Shown here: in pieces, positions 5,430-12,443 of the stretch | Numbering within the stretch: position 1 is the first letter of the stretch | Layout: each line of letters begins with the position of its first letter | Assembly (NCBI GenBank): GCA_964385635.1 | Contig: CAYLPU010000129.1 | Coordinates: forward strand, 1 to 12,443 | DNA: 12,443 bases | Origin: CAYLPU01 sp964385635 | GTDB lineage: Bacteria > Chloroflexota > Anaerolineae > B4-G1 | Direction: 5' to 3' | Translations under genes and position numbers: made by a program | The notes under the pieces: generated by a model | What the model was told of the DNA's origin: nothing | The model's input: only the letters and a program-made list of their open reading frames with translations | The model's database searches: none

Positions 5430-6443
5430 TCATCCCATCCCCACCCCGGCCACCGGCGTGCCACAGTTGGGGCAGCGACCGTCCGGTTGGACGTGGTTTT
5501 CCAGAATCCAGTAGCCGGAGCGTCGGATCAGCGTTTTCCCGCACTCGTGACACACGGTGTTGGCCTCGCTTGGTACGTTGCCCACGTAGACGTAGCGGAG
5601 TCCCGCTTCCAGGCCGATCTCCCGCGCTCGATTCAGCGTCTCAACGGGCGTCGAGGGCACATCGGTCATCTTGTAGGCGGGGAAGAAGCGGCTGATATGC
5701 CACGGGGTCTCCACCCCCAGCTCCTTCACCACGAAGCGGGCTGCGTTCTTCAGTTCCCCATCATCGTCGTTGATGTCGGGGATGACAAGCGTGGTCACCT
5801 CCAGCCAGATGCCCAGCCGCTTCATCACTTTCATCGCGTCCAGCACCGGCTGCAATCGCGCTCCAACGTACTTCCGATAGGTCTCGTCGCGGAACGCTTT
5901 TAGATCCACATTGGCCGCATCCAAATAGGGCTGGAAGGTCTCCAGCATCTCTTCGGTCATGTAGCCATTGGTAACATAGATGTTCGCCAAGCCGGCCTCA
6001 TGGGCCAGGCGGGCCGTGTCGTAGGCGTACTCGAAGAAGATGGTCGGCTCGGTGTAAGTGTAGGCGATACTCTGACATCCGGCCCGCTGAGCGGCGGCCA
6101 CAATCTGCTCCGGGCTGGCCTCCTCTCCTGTGATGAGGTCCTGCTCGCGGGGCATCTGGGAGATGTCCCAATTCTGGCACCAACGGCAGCGGAAGTTGCA
6201 GCCCGGCGTGGCGATGGAATAGGCGGTGGTGCCGGGGCAGAAATGGAGTAGCGGTTTCTTCTCCACCGGGTCCACGTGCCGCGCGATGGTGCGCCCGTAG
6301 ACCAGTGTGTGGAGTGTGCCACCCCGATTCTCCCGCACCAGACAGACACCCTGCTTCCCGTCGGCGATCACGCAGTGGTGGGCGCACAGGTTGCAGCGCA
6401 CCTTGTTATCCGATAGTTTCTCGTACAGCATCGCCTCTTTCAT
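5430..6443 (-). CDS. amrS: AmrS-type radical SAM enzyme (AmmeMemoRadiSam family)
   Basis: This 337-residue enzyme has the radical SAM cluster motif C82-x3-C86-x2-C89 (CNFRCRWC). It is flanked by an N-terminal Cys set (C17, C20, C24, C34; RCNLCAHHC) and a C-terminal zinc-like pair (C298-x2-C301 and C324-x2-C327). TEPT (131-134) and the closing Cys pairs are typical of the AmmeMemoRadiSam radical SAM protein. Such enzymes usually occur with Memo and AMMECR1 proteins, and neither is encoded here. Their reaction is not known to me; a protein or nucleotide modification is suspected. The ATG at 6443 is used; a GTG one codon earlier is equally reachable. The SD (AGGAGGAG) overlaps the TAG stop of the CDF-DINB gene, so the two genes are tightly coupled. 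Family confidence is high. Confidence 0.92.
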   Translation of the reverse strand: MKEAMLYEKLSDNKVRCNLCAHHCVIADGKQGVCLVRENRGGTLHTLVYGRTIARHVDPVEKKPLLHFCPGTTAYSIATPGCNFRCRWCQNWDISQMPREQDLITGEEASPEQIVAAAQRAGCQSIAYTYTEPTIFFEYAYDTARLAHEAGLANIYVTNGYMTEEMLETFQPYLDAANVDLKAFRDETYRKYVGARLQPVLDAMKVMKRLGIWLEVTTLVIPDINDDDGELKNAARFVVKELGVETPWHISRFFPAYKMTDVPSTPVETLNRAREIGLEAGLRYVYVGNVPSEANTVCHECGKTLIRRSGYWILENHVQPDGRCPNCGTPVAGVGMG

Positions 6444-6457
6444 CACAAGTTCTCCTC

Positions 6458-7675
6458 CTATTGGGCAGCCTCGACCATCGCTTCCGCCAGCGTCGTCGCC
6501 TCAGTCTCTTCCATCTCCACCCCAGCGTCGCCAAAGACGTAGACCGGCCCCCTGCCGCGCAGGCTCTCCCTCATCAGCACCACGTCCACCTTCTGAGTCA
6601 CCAGCCACTCGGCCACGCGGATGCCCTTTGCTCTCTCCAGGTCCTTGTGGGGATTGGCGACGATCTGCTGTTCCTCAATGGCACCGCCAGCCAGGCGCAC
6701 CCTGACCAAGGCGAAGCAGGGAGCCTCGCCCAGGTGCTCGCTGATGGCCCCGCCGGGATCGGCCAGAGGGACGGCGTAGCGCAGGTAGGTGCGCTCCATC
6801 GGCTCGGCGTGGATCAGCACTCGCTCCACGTAGGGCACTGCCTGGCGGATCCGCGTCTCAATGTGTCGTGTGGTCGCCTCCGCCTTCTCCAGGTCGCGGA
6901 CACGCAGCGTAACCTCGGCCTCGACGAAGCGAAAGCGGCCCGCGTTGCGCCCGGTAACCCACTTGAGTTCGGCTACCACCGGCTCATCAGCGATGATCTC
7001 CCGGATTCGCAGGATAGTGTCGGCGTCCAGCGAAGCATCCAGCAGGACGCGCATACCATCGGACAGCAAATCCCAGCCCGTCTTGCCGATGGCGATGACA
7101 ATGACCAGCGCCGCGACGCGGTCCAGCGGGAAGTTGAACCGCTGGGCCAGAAGCGCGGCGAAAACGAGGCCCGAGGTGAAGACGTGGGTGCGGTATTCCT
7201 TCGCCTCGGCGATGAGGGAAGGGGAATTGGCCTCCTGCGCGGCGTGCAGTTCAAAGTGGCTGAAGACGAGGGGAATGACCGTCGCCAGGACCACGCCGCC
7301 TAGCATCCAGGGATCCACCGTGGCCCGGCGCGTCGGCGCAAAGATGGCATCGTAGGCGATCTCATAGGCGGTGAAAAAGATCATCCCCGCCAACACTACG
7401 GCGACCACGTTCTCCAGTTTGTACAGGCCGTAGGGGAAGACCTTCGACTTGCGCGTCGAGAGTTTCAGCCCAACCAGCACTGCCACCGCCGCCAGCAGGT
7501 CCACGATGTTGTGGATCATCTCCGCTTCCACGGCCAGGCTTCTTGACGCGGAAGCGATAATCAGATTGATCGCTGCCAGAACGACGTTGACCCCGATAGA
7601 GTACCAGCCCCAACGTTCAATGTTCATCGCCCGCTCAGGCGGCGTCTGGACCAATGGGTGTTCGCTTACCATCAT
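6458..7675 (-). CDS. CDF-family metal transporter fused to a DINB (NifX/NifB-type) domain
   Basis: The 405-residue protein has a cation diffusion facilitator core (six predicted membrane helices at about 23-42, 53-70, 88-108, 122-140, 163-178 and 187-203), a cytoplasmic CDF C-terminal domain (about 215-293), and a final domain (about 298-392) of the dinitrogenase iron-molybdenum cofactor type. That domain has a conserved-looking FGDAGVEM near its end and C320. CDF proteins export divalent metals; DINB domains bind cofactor precursors or metal clusters. The helix-2 site reads H55-x3-D59. The helix-5 site appears as E160-x3-H164, where zinc exporters have H-x3-D. The metal is therefore uncertain. 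Two ATGs (7675, 7672) follow a weak AAGGG. The gene starts 9 bases after the ZIP gene, so metal uptake and export or sensing are co-expressed. Confidence 0.93.
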   Translation of the reverse strand: MMVSEHPLVQTPPERAMNIERWGWYSIGVNVVLAAINLIIASASRSLAVEAEMIHNIVDLLAAVAVLVGLKLSTRKSKVFPYGLYKLENVVAVVLAGMIFFTAYEIAYDAIFAPTRRATVDPWMLGGVVLATVIPLVFSHFELHAAQEANSPSLIAEAKEYRTHVFTSGLVFAALLAQRFNFPLDRVAALVIVIAIGKTGWDLLSDGMRVLLDASLDADTILRIREIIADEPVVAELKWVTGRNAGRFRFVEAEVTLRVRDLEKAEATTRHIETRIRQAVPYVERVLIHAEPMERTYLRYAVPLADPGGAISEHLGEAPCFALVRVRLAGGAIEEQQIVANPHKDLERAKGIRVAEWLVTQKVDVVLMRESLRGRGPVYVFGDAGVEMEETEATTLAEAMVEAAQ

Positions 7676-7684
7676 GTAGCCCTT

Positions 7685-8422
7685 TCAGCTTTTTGACATA
7701 ACGATAAAGATAGCGACCAACACCCCGGCGGCCAATGCAAGGACACTGTACTTCTTGTTCTCCCTTTCGACCGCAGGAAGCAGGTGGGAAGCACCCACGT
7801 ATACCAGTGCTCCAGCGGAGATAGCCAGCAGTATGCCTAAAGTGGACTGCTTGATGTTGTTGATGAAAGGATACGACACCAATGTGCCCAACGGGGTGGA
7901 TATAGCTGCCGCCAGAAAGGCATATATGGCCGACTTCCTTCGGCTGAAACCTCCCCGCTCCAGGAGCACAAACGTGACGATTCCCTCGGGGAACTCGTGG
8001 AGCACCATCCCGATAGCGGCCAACACACCCGTGAGGATGCTGACATTAAAGGTCACCGAATAGATCACCCCGTCAATGAAGGAGTGAAGGCCAATTCCCA
8101 GCATTGGGATGATGCCCATAGCAGCATAGTCTGTACATTCATACTCGTGACAGACATACAGCCTCACCAGGCGGTTGGACAGGTAGACACCCAGAAACCC
8201 GGCCAGCAGGAACACGGGAGCCGAGCCGTTCATCTCGAAGGACTTGGGGATGATGTGCATAAACGAGACAGAGATCAGCACTCCCGCCGCAAAACTCATA
8301 AAGTAAGCGGAATGTTCCCTGCCCCATTGCTCATACCTGCCGATGATGTATATGCCGATTGTCGTGACTGCACACGCCAGCAAGCTGGTCAACATCACTG
8401 CTGCAAAGGTACTGGCAAACAT
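7685..8422 (-). CDS. ZIP-family metal ion importer
   Basis: This 245-residue protein with about eight membrane helices has the two ZIP metal-transport motifs: HSFID at 113-117 (helix 4) and HEFPEG at 142-147 (helix 5). The second is the hallmark of bacterial ZIPs (ZupT-like). A cytoplasmic loop carries CHEYEC (91-96), a possible extra metal ligand set. ZIPs carry Zn, Fe, Mn or other divalent ions into the cytoplasm. The frame is open upstream to 8527, but the ATG at 8422 has GGAGGG (8429-8434) correctly placed, and that SD lies next to the stop of the radical SAM gene. The earlier ATG at 8428 abuts the SD and is rejected. The gene is followed 9 bases later by the CDF-DINB gene, which makes an importer plus exporter pair. 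Confidence 0.92.
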   Translation of the reverse strand: MFASTFAAVMLTSLLACAVTTIGIYIIGRYEQWGREHSAYFMSFAAGVLISVSFMHIIPKSFEMNGSAPVFLLAGFLGVYLSNRLVRLYVCHEYECTDYAAMGIIPMLGIGLHSFIDGVIYSVTFNVSILTGVLAAIGMVLHEFPEGIVTFVLLERGGFSRRKSAIYAFLAAAISTPLGTLVSYPFINNIKQSTLGILLAISAGALVYVGASHLLPAVERENKKYSVLALAAGVLVAIFIVMSKS

Positions 8423-8436
8423 TCGCATCCCTCCAA

Positions 8437-9372
8437 TCAGTGTATCTTCCTCACGTAAAATTTCCGCCCCGCATACCGGGTCTCGACGAGGCGTCCCTGC
8501 TCGACCAACTCGCGGGCGACGGCCCAACCCACCCTAGCCCGCGCCAGGAACTCACTCACGGCATCCTCCCGCATCGGATGCACCGACGTGATGCTCAACA
8601 AGTCCTCCTCGACGTTGCCCGTGAAAGCGAAAGCGTTGCCCTCGTACCCGATCAGGTACTCCACACGGTCCACTTTCTCGCTAAAGATTTGATAGGCCCG
8701 ATTGATGACTTCCTCACCGGGAGGTCGTACCCACTCCTCTGCTGGTGGCCTGGTCGGGATCGCCAGATAGGCTGTAGCAGGCCTCAGGCGGGCCAAAAAG
8801 CCGGCAACCTCCCTGATGTGGTCATCGCCATCGTTGACGCCTTCAACCAGCATCGTCTCCGTCGCCAGTTCCCCCTTGAACTCTCTCGCAAATTCGAGCG
8901 CTCCGTCGAGAATTGAGGCCAGTCGCAAAGTGCCGTGGGGCCGGTCAATCTTGCGCCAGATCTCCCTCCGGGTGGAATCCATCTTCAGAGAGACCCAATC
9001 CGCCCCTAGCAGGTCCTCTCTCACGTCCTCGCGTCCGATCAGGGAACCGTTGGTGATCACGGCGATCTTGATCCCCAAAGGCCGCAACAACTCGATCTCG
9101 CGGCCGAGATTGATGTCCAGCGTGGGCTCTCCATCGGGCACGAAGGTAAGGTAGTCAATGGACTCCCCGACCTCTTTTGTCTTTTCGACCTTACCCTGGA
9201 CATCCCGCAAGACTTCCTCTGGCTCGTAGAATGCACGACGTTCGACTTGCATCTTTATGGTGCGTCCCAACTGACAATATACGCAAGAATAGGTGCATAT
9301 TTTGGGCGGAATGTTGTTGATCCCCAGACTGCGCCCCAAACGCCTGGATGGAACTGGTCCGAAAGCGATCAT
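8437..9372 (-). CDS. Radical SAM protein with C-terminal winged-helix-like segment
   Basis: The 311-residue protein starts MIAFGPVPSRRLGRSLG, a signature of a COG0731-like group of anaerobe radical SAM proteins, followed by the cluster motif C26-x3-C30-x2-C33 (CTYSCVYC). GEPTL (81-85), ITNG (106-109) and SLKMD (128-132) are the SAM-binding and core strands. Residues about 255-311 look like a helical winged-helix tail, including a V-x5-G-x2-VETRY-x-GRKFY pattern, so DNA or RNA binding is possible. The substrate is unknown. The group is related to, but distinct from, the wybutosine enzyme TYW1, whose flavodoxin domain is missing. The ATG at 9372 has GGGGAG 9 bases upstream. The gene precedes the ZIP gene by 14 bases and follows the aminotransferase after 35 bases. 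The family is secure; the function is unresolved. Confidence 0.9.
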   Translation of the reverse strand: MIAFGPVPSRRLGRSLGINNIPPKICTYSCVYCQLGRTIKMQVERRAFYEPEEVLRDVQGKVEKTKEVGESIDYLTFVPDGEPTLDINLGREIELLRPLGIKIAVITNGSLIGREDVREDLLGADWVSLKMDSTRREIWRKIDRPHGTLRLASILDGALEFAREFKGELATETMLVEGVNDGDDHIREVAGFLARLRPATAYLAIPTRPPAEEWVRPPGEEVINRAYQIFSEKVDRVEYLIGYEGNAFAFTGNVEEDLLSITSVHPMREDAVSEFLARARVGWAVARELVEQGRLVETRYAGRKFYVRKIH

Positions 9373-9407
9373 ATCGTCAATCTCCCCAGCAACTGAATTG
9401 TCTGTTT

Positions 9408-10430
9408 TTATCCGCGAAAGCCTGCGTTCATCTGCATCCCATTCAGATAGGCTGCGCGAATCTTCATATATCCGGCTATGAAGGCATCATTTTCCTCGCC
9501 AGTGCCTATGGATACCCGCACAAACCCCGATGGCAGTTGATTTGATAAGTCCAGAATTAGAATGCCAATGTCCCTAAGCCTTTTTACTATATCAGGAATC
9601 TCTGTATTTACAACCAAGAAGTTGGTAGTGCTTTGACATACGTGGACTGCCAATTCATTCAGTGTCCTCCATACTCGCTCTCTTTCCTCAACGACTCGTT
9701 GAACATTTCTCCTCACATAGTCGGGATGGTTCAACGCTTCTATCGCCGCGTACAGACTGGGTTGGGGTAGAAAGGCATAAAACGAGGAGAACGTATCCCT
9801 GAAAGCCTCTCCAGCGATGACATAGCCGATTCGAGCGCCTGCCAGGCTGAAGGCCTTATCCATCGTCCTCGTGACCGCAAGATTGGGATGATCGTGCACC
9901 ATATCGGCGAAAGTTACGCCGGAAAACTCGTAGTAGGCTTCATCTACCACGAGAAGTGTATCTGTACTCTCGATTATGGCCTCAACTGCTTGCCGGTCCA
10001 GGAGGATTTTACCCGTCGGGTTGTTAGGATTATCTATGATCACCAGACAGGGCTCCTGCAGCTCATCCATCAGGAGATTGAGGTCAAAATCGAATTCCGG
10101 GGGGCTGAGCCGGAGGCTGACCAACTTCGTGGCGAACTGTTTTGCGGCTTGAACGGTCGAAAAGAAGGATGGGCTCACTATAATAACCTTCCTCCCTTTC
10201 GAGAAAGTGTGGATCACCTCCCTGAGCAGAATGTCTGATCCGGGACTCAGAACGACGTGCTCTTCAGGGACTCCCGAGTAGTCAGCCAAAAGCCCACGTA
10301 GCCGTCCCAGGTCTTCAGGATCGGCGTAGCGATTTAACTTCGCCAGGCCCTTCTGGGCAGCCTTAATAACTTCCCGTGGAGGGAGGTAGGGCACCTCGTT
10401 CATGTTCAGTTTGATGGTCTCCCTCAACAT
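9408..10430 (-). CDS. HisC-like PLP-dependent aminotransferase (fold type I)
   Basis: This 340-residue enzyme is of histidinol-phosphate aminotransferase type. It has IKLNMNE at 6-12, DNPNNPTG at 133-140 (PLP ring-binding Asn), DEAYYEF at 163-169 (Asp and Tyr contacting PLP), Lys192 in TMDKAFSLAGARIGY as the Schiff-base lysine, R200, and R305 in FVRVSIG for the substrate carboxylate. It may act as HisC, an aromatic aminotransferase, or an L-threonine-phosphate decarboxylase (CobD). No other his or cobalamin gene is present to choose between these. The ATG at 10430 overlaps the end of the AcoX-like gene by 7 bases and has GAAGG 4 bases upstream. A later ATG at 10403 would remove the N-terminal substrate loop and is rejected. 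It is a full-length, intact enzyme. Confidence 0.9.
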   Translation of the reverse strand: MLRETIKLNMNEVPYLPPREVIKAAQKGLAKLNRYADPEDLGRLRGLLADYSGVPEEHVVLSPGSDILLREVIHTFSKGRKVIIVSPSFFSTVQAAKQFATKLVSLRLSPPEFDFDLNLLMDELQEPCLVIIDNPNNPTGKILLDRQAVEAIIESTDTLLVVDEAYYEFSGVTFADMVHDHPNLAVTRTMDKAFSLAGARIGYVIAGEAFRDTFSSFYAFLPQPSLYAAIEALNHPDYVRRNVQRVVEERERVWRTLNELAVHVCQSTTNFLVVNTEIPDIVKRLRDIGILILDLSNQLPSGFVRVSIGTGEENDAFIAGYMKIRAAYLNGMQMNAGFRG

Positions 10431-11530
10431 CTGACCTTCACCATCATTCCTTCCTTGTAGCCCACCACAACTTCCATATATCCGCAGAGCAGTTCATCCA
10501 GTTCAAAGTCGCCTGTATCAACCCTCAGGCAGTCCAACCTACCTACCTTGTCCCTGGTCCCCACCACCACGATGTTTTCCCTGCCGACTTGCCTGATCAC
10601 TTCAGGGGTGAACTGCTTACTCCCTCGGCCAAAGATGAAGCCGTTGCCACCTATGGGGGTGACGATGATCTTTCTCTCGTCATATCTTTCGAGCAGGCCC
10701 AGGATGCCCTTCTCATTCAGGTCCGTTCCCACCAATTCCCCACCAAAAACCGCGTCTATGCCCAAGAGCGTCTTGGGGACCTCCATCTCAGCGGCGATGG
10801 CCTCCAACGTCGTCCCCGGGCCGAGCAGGTATAAGGTCTCCCGGTCTATCTCCTCGACGATGTACGCAGCGATCTCCTTCTTGCTCTCTACAGAGGAGAT
10901 GCTGACGTTCGACGCGGCCTTGCCAGGCTGCAAAAAGCTCCGCACGTTGGGGACGAGGAGGTAGCCATATAGCCTGGAAGCCAATCTGTCCTCCCTGAAA
11001 GCCTCTTCGTCTATATCCAGGACTTCCTCTTCCGTCACGTCGGTGCCTTCCACGAAGGCATCCACCATCTCGGCCGCCGCTCTGGCGCTGACCGCAAACA
11101 CCGAACTAAAGATTTTGACGCCAGACGGCACTGCGACGACGGGGACTTGAGAATCAATCGCATCGTAGATGTCCCTCGCGGTACCATCACCACCGACGAA
11201 GATCAGCAGTCCGACACCGCGGCTCACCATCTCAGCGGCGATTCTCTTAGTGTCCTCCGCCGAGGTCTCCTCGCCCACGGCTCCGATCACCGTAAACGGC
11301 GTATCGAACGCTTCGGCGTACTCCTCCCCCATCTTGCCAGGCGCGACGAATAAGGTGATGTCATCTTTTCTCTCAATACGGGACAGGCAGTCCTTCGTCC
11401 TCTTGGGAGTGACCGGCTGAGCGCCCAGTTCCAACGCCTTCTTGTATGTCTCTCCATCGGTCCCCTTGAGGCCGACGCTACCGCCCATCCCTGCCACGGG
11501 ATTCACGATCAAACCGACTACGTTCTTCAT
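10424..11530 (-). CDS. ATP-NAD kinase/AcoX-family protein
   Basis: The 368-residue protein has GGDGT at 113-117, the catalytic motif of the NAD kinase/diacylglycerol kinase fold, and an N-terminal NPVAGMGGSVGLKGTDG block (10-26) that is characteristic of the AcoX/COG3199 group. Members are predicted to bind a nucleotide and phosphorylate an unknown molecule. They differ from standard NAD kinases in carrying this Gly-rich block and a long C-terminal domain. GPGTTLEAI (around 238-246) is a second glycine-rich element. The start is ATG 11530, with GAGGAG just upstream. A TTG 12 bases earlier is less likely. It overlaps the aminotransferase gene by 7 bases, so the two products probably act together, for example an amine or phosphate metabolism step. 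AcoX clusters elsewhere with acetoin genes, which are absent here. Confidence 0.88.
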   Translation of the reverse strand: MKNVVGLIVNPVAGMGGSVGLKGTDGETYKKALELGAQPVTPKRTKDCLSRIERKDDITLFVAPGKMGEEYAEAFDTPFTVIGAVGEETSAEDTKRIAAEMVSRGVGLLIFVGGDGTARDIYDAIDSQVPVVAVPSGVKIFSSVFAVSARAAAEMVDAFVEGTDVTEEEVLDIDEEAFREDRLASRLYGYLLVPNVRSFLQPGKAASNVSISSVESKKEIAAYIVEEIDRETLYLLGPGTTLEAIAAEMEVPKTLLGIDAVFGGELVGTDLNEKGILGLLERYDERKIIVTPIGGNGFIFGRGSKQFTPEVIRQVGRENIVVVGTRDKVGRLDCLRVDTGDFELDELLCGYMEVVVGYKEGMMVKVRC

Positions 11531-11667
11531 GTCTCTCCTCAACGGACAGTTTCCGACCAGATACCAGCGCGGGACCGGCGTGCAGAATGTAGAGACAGGA
11601 TAACCCTGCCCTCCAGGGGAACCTCCCTCGGCCCATGTCCCCTGTCATGGTGGCCGGCGTGCTTCGC
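11531..11667 (-). other. 137-base gap between the DUF59 and AcoX-like genes
   Basis: This gap separates two co-directional gene pairs. A 9-base direct repeat, ccggcgtgc, occurs at 11575-11583 and again at 11654-11662. A short stem (GCGTG/CACGC, 7-base loop) spans the DUF59 stop codon. I find no convincing -35/-10 pair and no T-run, so whether transcription restarts here is open. Confidence 0.35.
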
Positions 11668-11970
11668 TCACGCGGCGTCTTCCCGCAGCATCGTGTTTAG
11701 TTCGCCGGCCTTTATGTAACCGACTACTTCGATCTGCTGCCGCGTCACCCCTTCCACCTCCGCCACTGCCTTGCGGATGGAGAGAGCCAGCGACACGGCA
11801 AGAGGGCACAGGGGAGAAGAAGGACGAAACTTATAGCGCACGACGCCCTCCTCATCTACCGCCAGATCTTCGATCAGCCGCATACGCACCACGTCAGCCC
11901 TCGTCTCAGGGTCTATGACGGTAGAGAGGCGGGTGAGAATAGCCTCGCGCAAAGCAGTTCGATCCGTCAT
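11668..11970 (-). CDS. DUF59/MIP18-family Fe-S assembly protein
   Basis: This 100-residue protein has the small alpha/beta fold of the DUF59 family (SufT, PaaD and MIP18 types): D20-P-E22 near the N-terminus, a VV-x-YK-x-RPSSPLCPLA segment with the conserved C55, and a C-terminal VVGYIKAGELNTML strand-helix. The family promotes Fe-S cluster maturation, often next to Mrp/MinD ATPases, which is exactly the context here. AAGGAGG at 11978-11984, 7 bases before the ATG at 11970, decides the start. The ATG overlaps the ATPase stop (ATGA), so translation is coupled. The frame is open upstream, but those codons are within the ATPase gene. The chain length is normal. It is likely a cluster-assembly partner of the ATPase encoded just upstream. 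Confidence 0.88.
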   Translation of the reverse strand: MTDRTALREAILTRLSTVIDPETRADVVRMRLIEDLAVDEEGVVRYKFRPSSPLCPLAVSLALSIRKAVAEVEGVTRQQIEVVGYIKAGELNTMLREDAA

Positions 11971-12443
11971 CGCTGTACCTCCTTCACGATCCCTGTCCCG
12001 TCGGAGAGGATCAGATCCTTCATCCGTGACCACATTTCCTTCAACGCCTCTGTCACCGGCCCATCGGTGTAATCCGTCACCGGCCGGCCCTGCACCATCG
12101 CCTCCGTCACGACGTCGTCGTAGGGGATCCTCCCCACGACTTCAACGGACCGTCCCGCGCAGAAGGCGACGATCTCCTCGGAGCGGGCCAGATTCAGGTC
12201 TGCCTTGTTGATCGCCACCAACGACGGGACGCCAAAGTGGTCGGTGGTACCCATGATGCGCTCTAAATCGTGCACACCGGAGACGGTCGGCTCGACCACG
12301 TGGAGCGCCAGGTCCATCCCGGCGCTGGCAGAGATGACGGGACAGCCGATCCCCGGCGGCCCGTCCACCACTACCAACGCCGCTCCGGTGTCCAACCCCC
12401 GCAGGCGGGCCTGCTGTTTGACCAGGGTGACCAGTTTGCCTGA
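11967..12443 (-). CDS. MinD-superfamily P-loop ATPase (ferredoxin-insert type), C-terminal part
   Basis: The 158 visible residues are the C-terminal half of a protein whose start lies beyond the window; the frame is open right to base 12443. VVVDGPPGIGCPVI (about 24-37) is the switch-II-like motif of the MinD superfamily. The Cys in GIGCPV and the later INKADLN (78-84), a guanine/adenine-pocket NKxD-like block, fit the group of MinD ATPases that carry a ferredoxin domain in the first half. Such ATPases probably hold or transfer Fe-S or metal cofactors using ATP. The gene ends by overlapping the DUF59 gene by 4 bases (ATGA). With only the C-terminal half present, the ferredoxin insert is inferred, not seen. 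A second MinD-type gene starts at the other end of the window (1-67). Confidence 0.88.
   Translation of the reverse strand, partial: SGKLVTLVKQQARLRGLDTGAALVVVDGPPGIGCPVISASAGMDLALHVVEPTVSGVHDLERIMGTTDHFGVPSLVAINKADLNLARSEEIVAFCAGRSVEVVGRIPYDDVVTEAMVQGRPVTDYTDGPVTEALKEMWSRMKDLILSDGTGIVKEVQR
11978..11984 (-). promoter_or_regulatory. Ribosome binding site of the DUF59 gene
   Basis: A consensus AAGGAGG lies 7 bases upstream of the ATG at 11970 and inside the last codons of the ATPase gene. It fixes the DUF59 start and shows coupled translation. Confidence 0.8.

Noticed and set aside
6305..7303. A 332-codon open frame on the + strand
   Set aside because: It is antisense to the CDF-DINB and AmrS genes, both with unmistakable family motifs. 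The translated product is His/Asp/Gln-rich with no domain pattern.
7694..7699. TTGACA on the + strand, resembling a -35 box
   Set aside because: No -10-like element lies about 17 bases downstream, and no + strand gene follows.
7685..8527. A longer ZIP protein starting within the radical SAM gene
   Set aside because: The extra 35 residues lie inside the preceding gene and have no membrane or signal character; GGAGGG points to the ATG at 8422.
11967..12395. A short complete ATPase starting at 12395
   Set aside because: The codon there is TTG in the middle of an open frame that continues to the window edge with family-like sequence, so it is a fragment of a longer gene.

Overview
The window holds about 17 protein genes, all on the minus strand, tightly packed, and often overlapping or joined by ribosome sites that lie over the previous stop codon. 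Many products belong to anaerobes: MinD-type ATPases of the kind that carry ferredoxin inserts, a DUF59 Fe-S assembly protein, a DINB (NifX/NifB-type) cofactor-binding domain, an AmrS-type radical SAM enzyme, a second radical SAM enzyme, and a Gly/Arg-rich zinc-ribbon protein. The lipoprotein with a Thr/Pro-rich linker, and the thioredoxin followed by a zinc-binding anti-sigma-like protein, recall anaerobic Chloroflexota (Anaerolineae-like) genomes. This lineage is an inference; the window has no rRNA or marker gene to test it. Base composition is moderately GC-rich throughout and I see no obvious foreign block.

In transcription order (high to low coordinates): (a) 12443-11668, the 3' part of a MinD-superfamily ATPase overlapping a DUF59 gene by 4 bases; (b) 11530-9408, an AcoX/ATP-NAD-kinase-like protein overlapping a HisC-like PLP aminotransferase; (c) 9372-5430, a run with gaps of 9-14 bases: radical SAM protein with a C-terminal winged-helix-like segment, ZIP metal importer, CDF transporter fused to a DINB domain, and AmrS-like radical SAM enzyme; (d) 5387-2015, a possible 13-codon leader ORF, a HypE/PurM-like protein, a small unknown protein, two tandem metallo-beta-lactamase-fold paralogues (one a lipoprotein, one cytoplasmic), and a small four-helix membrane protein; (e) 1855-1, the Gly/Arg-rich zinc ribbon, a possible 54-residue Cys-containing ORF, a three-domain thioredoxin-like protein, a zinc-finger anti-sigma-like protein, and the first 22 codons of another MinD-type ATPase.

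Read together, the locus looks like a metal and cofactor-handling neighbourhood: metal import (ZIP) and export or sensing (CDF-DINB), Fe-S or cofactor carriage (MinD ATPases, DUF59, zinc ribbon), radical SAM chemistry, and thiol-disulfide chemistry. No complete known pathway is present. I find no RNA gene, CRISPR array, insertion sequence or canonical intrinsic terminator (hairpin plus T-run). The gaps longer than 100 bases hold GC-rich inverted repeats in several cases, but no promoter I can defend.
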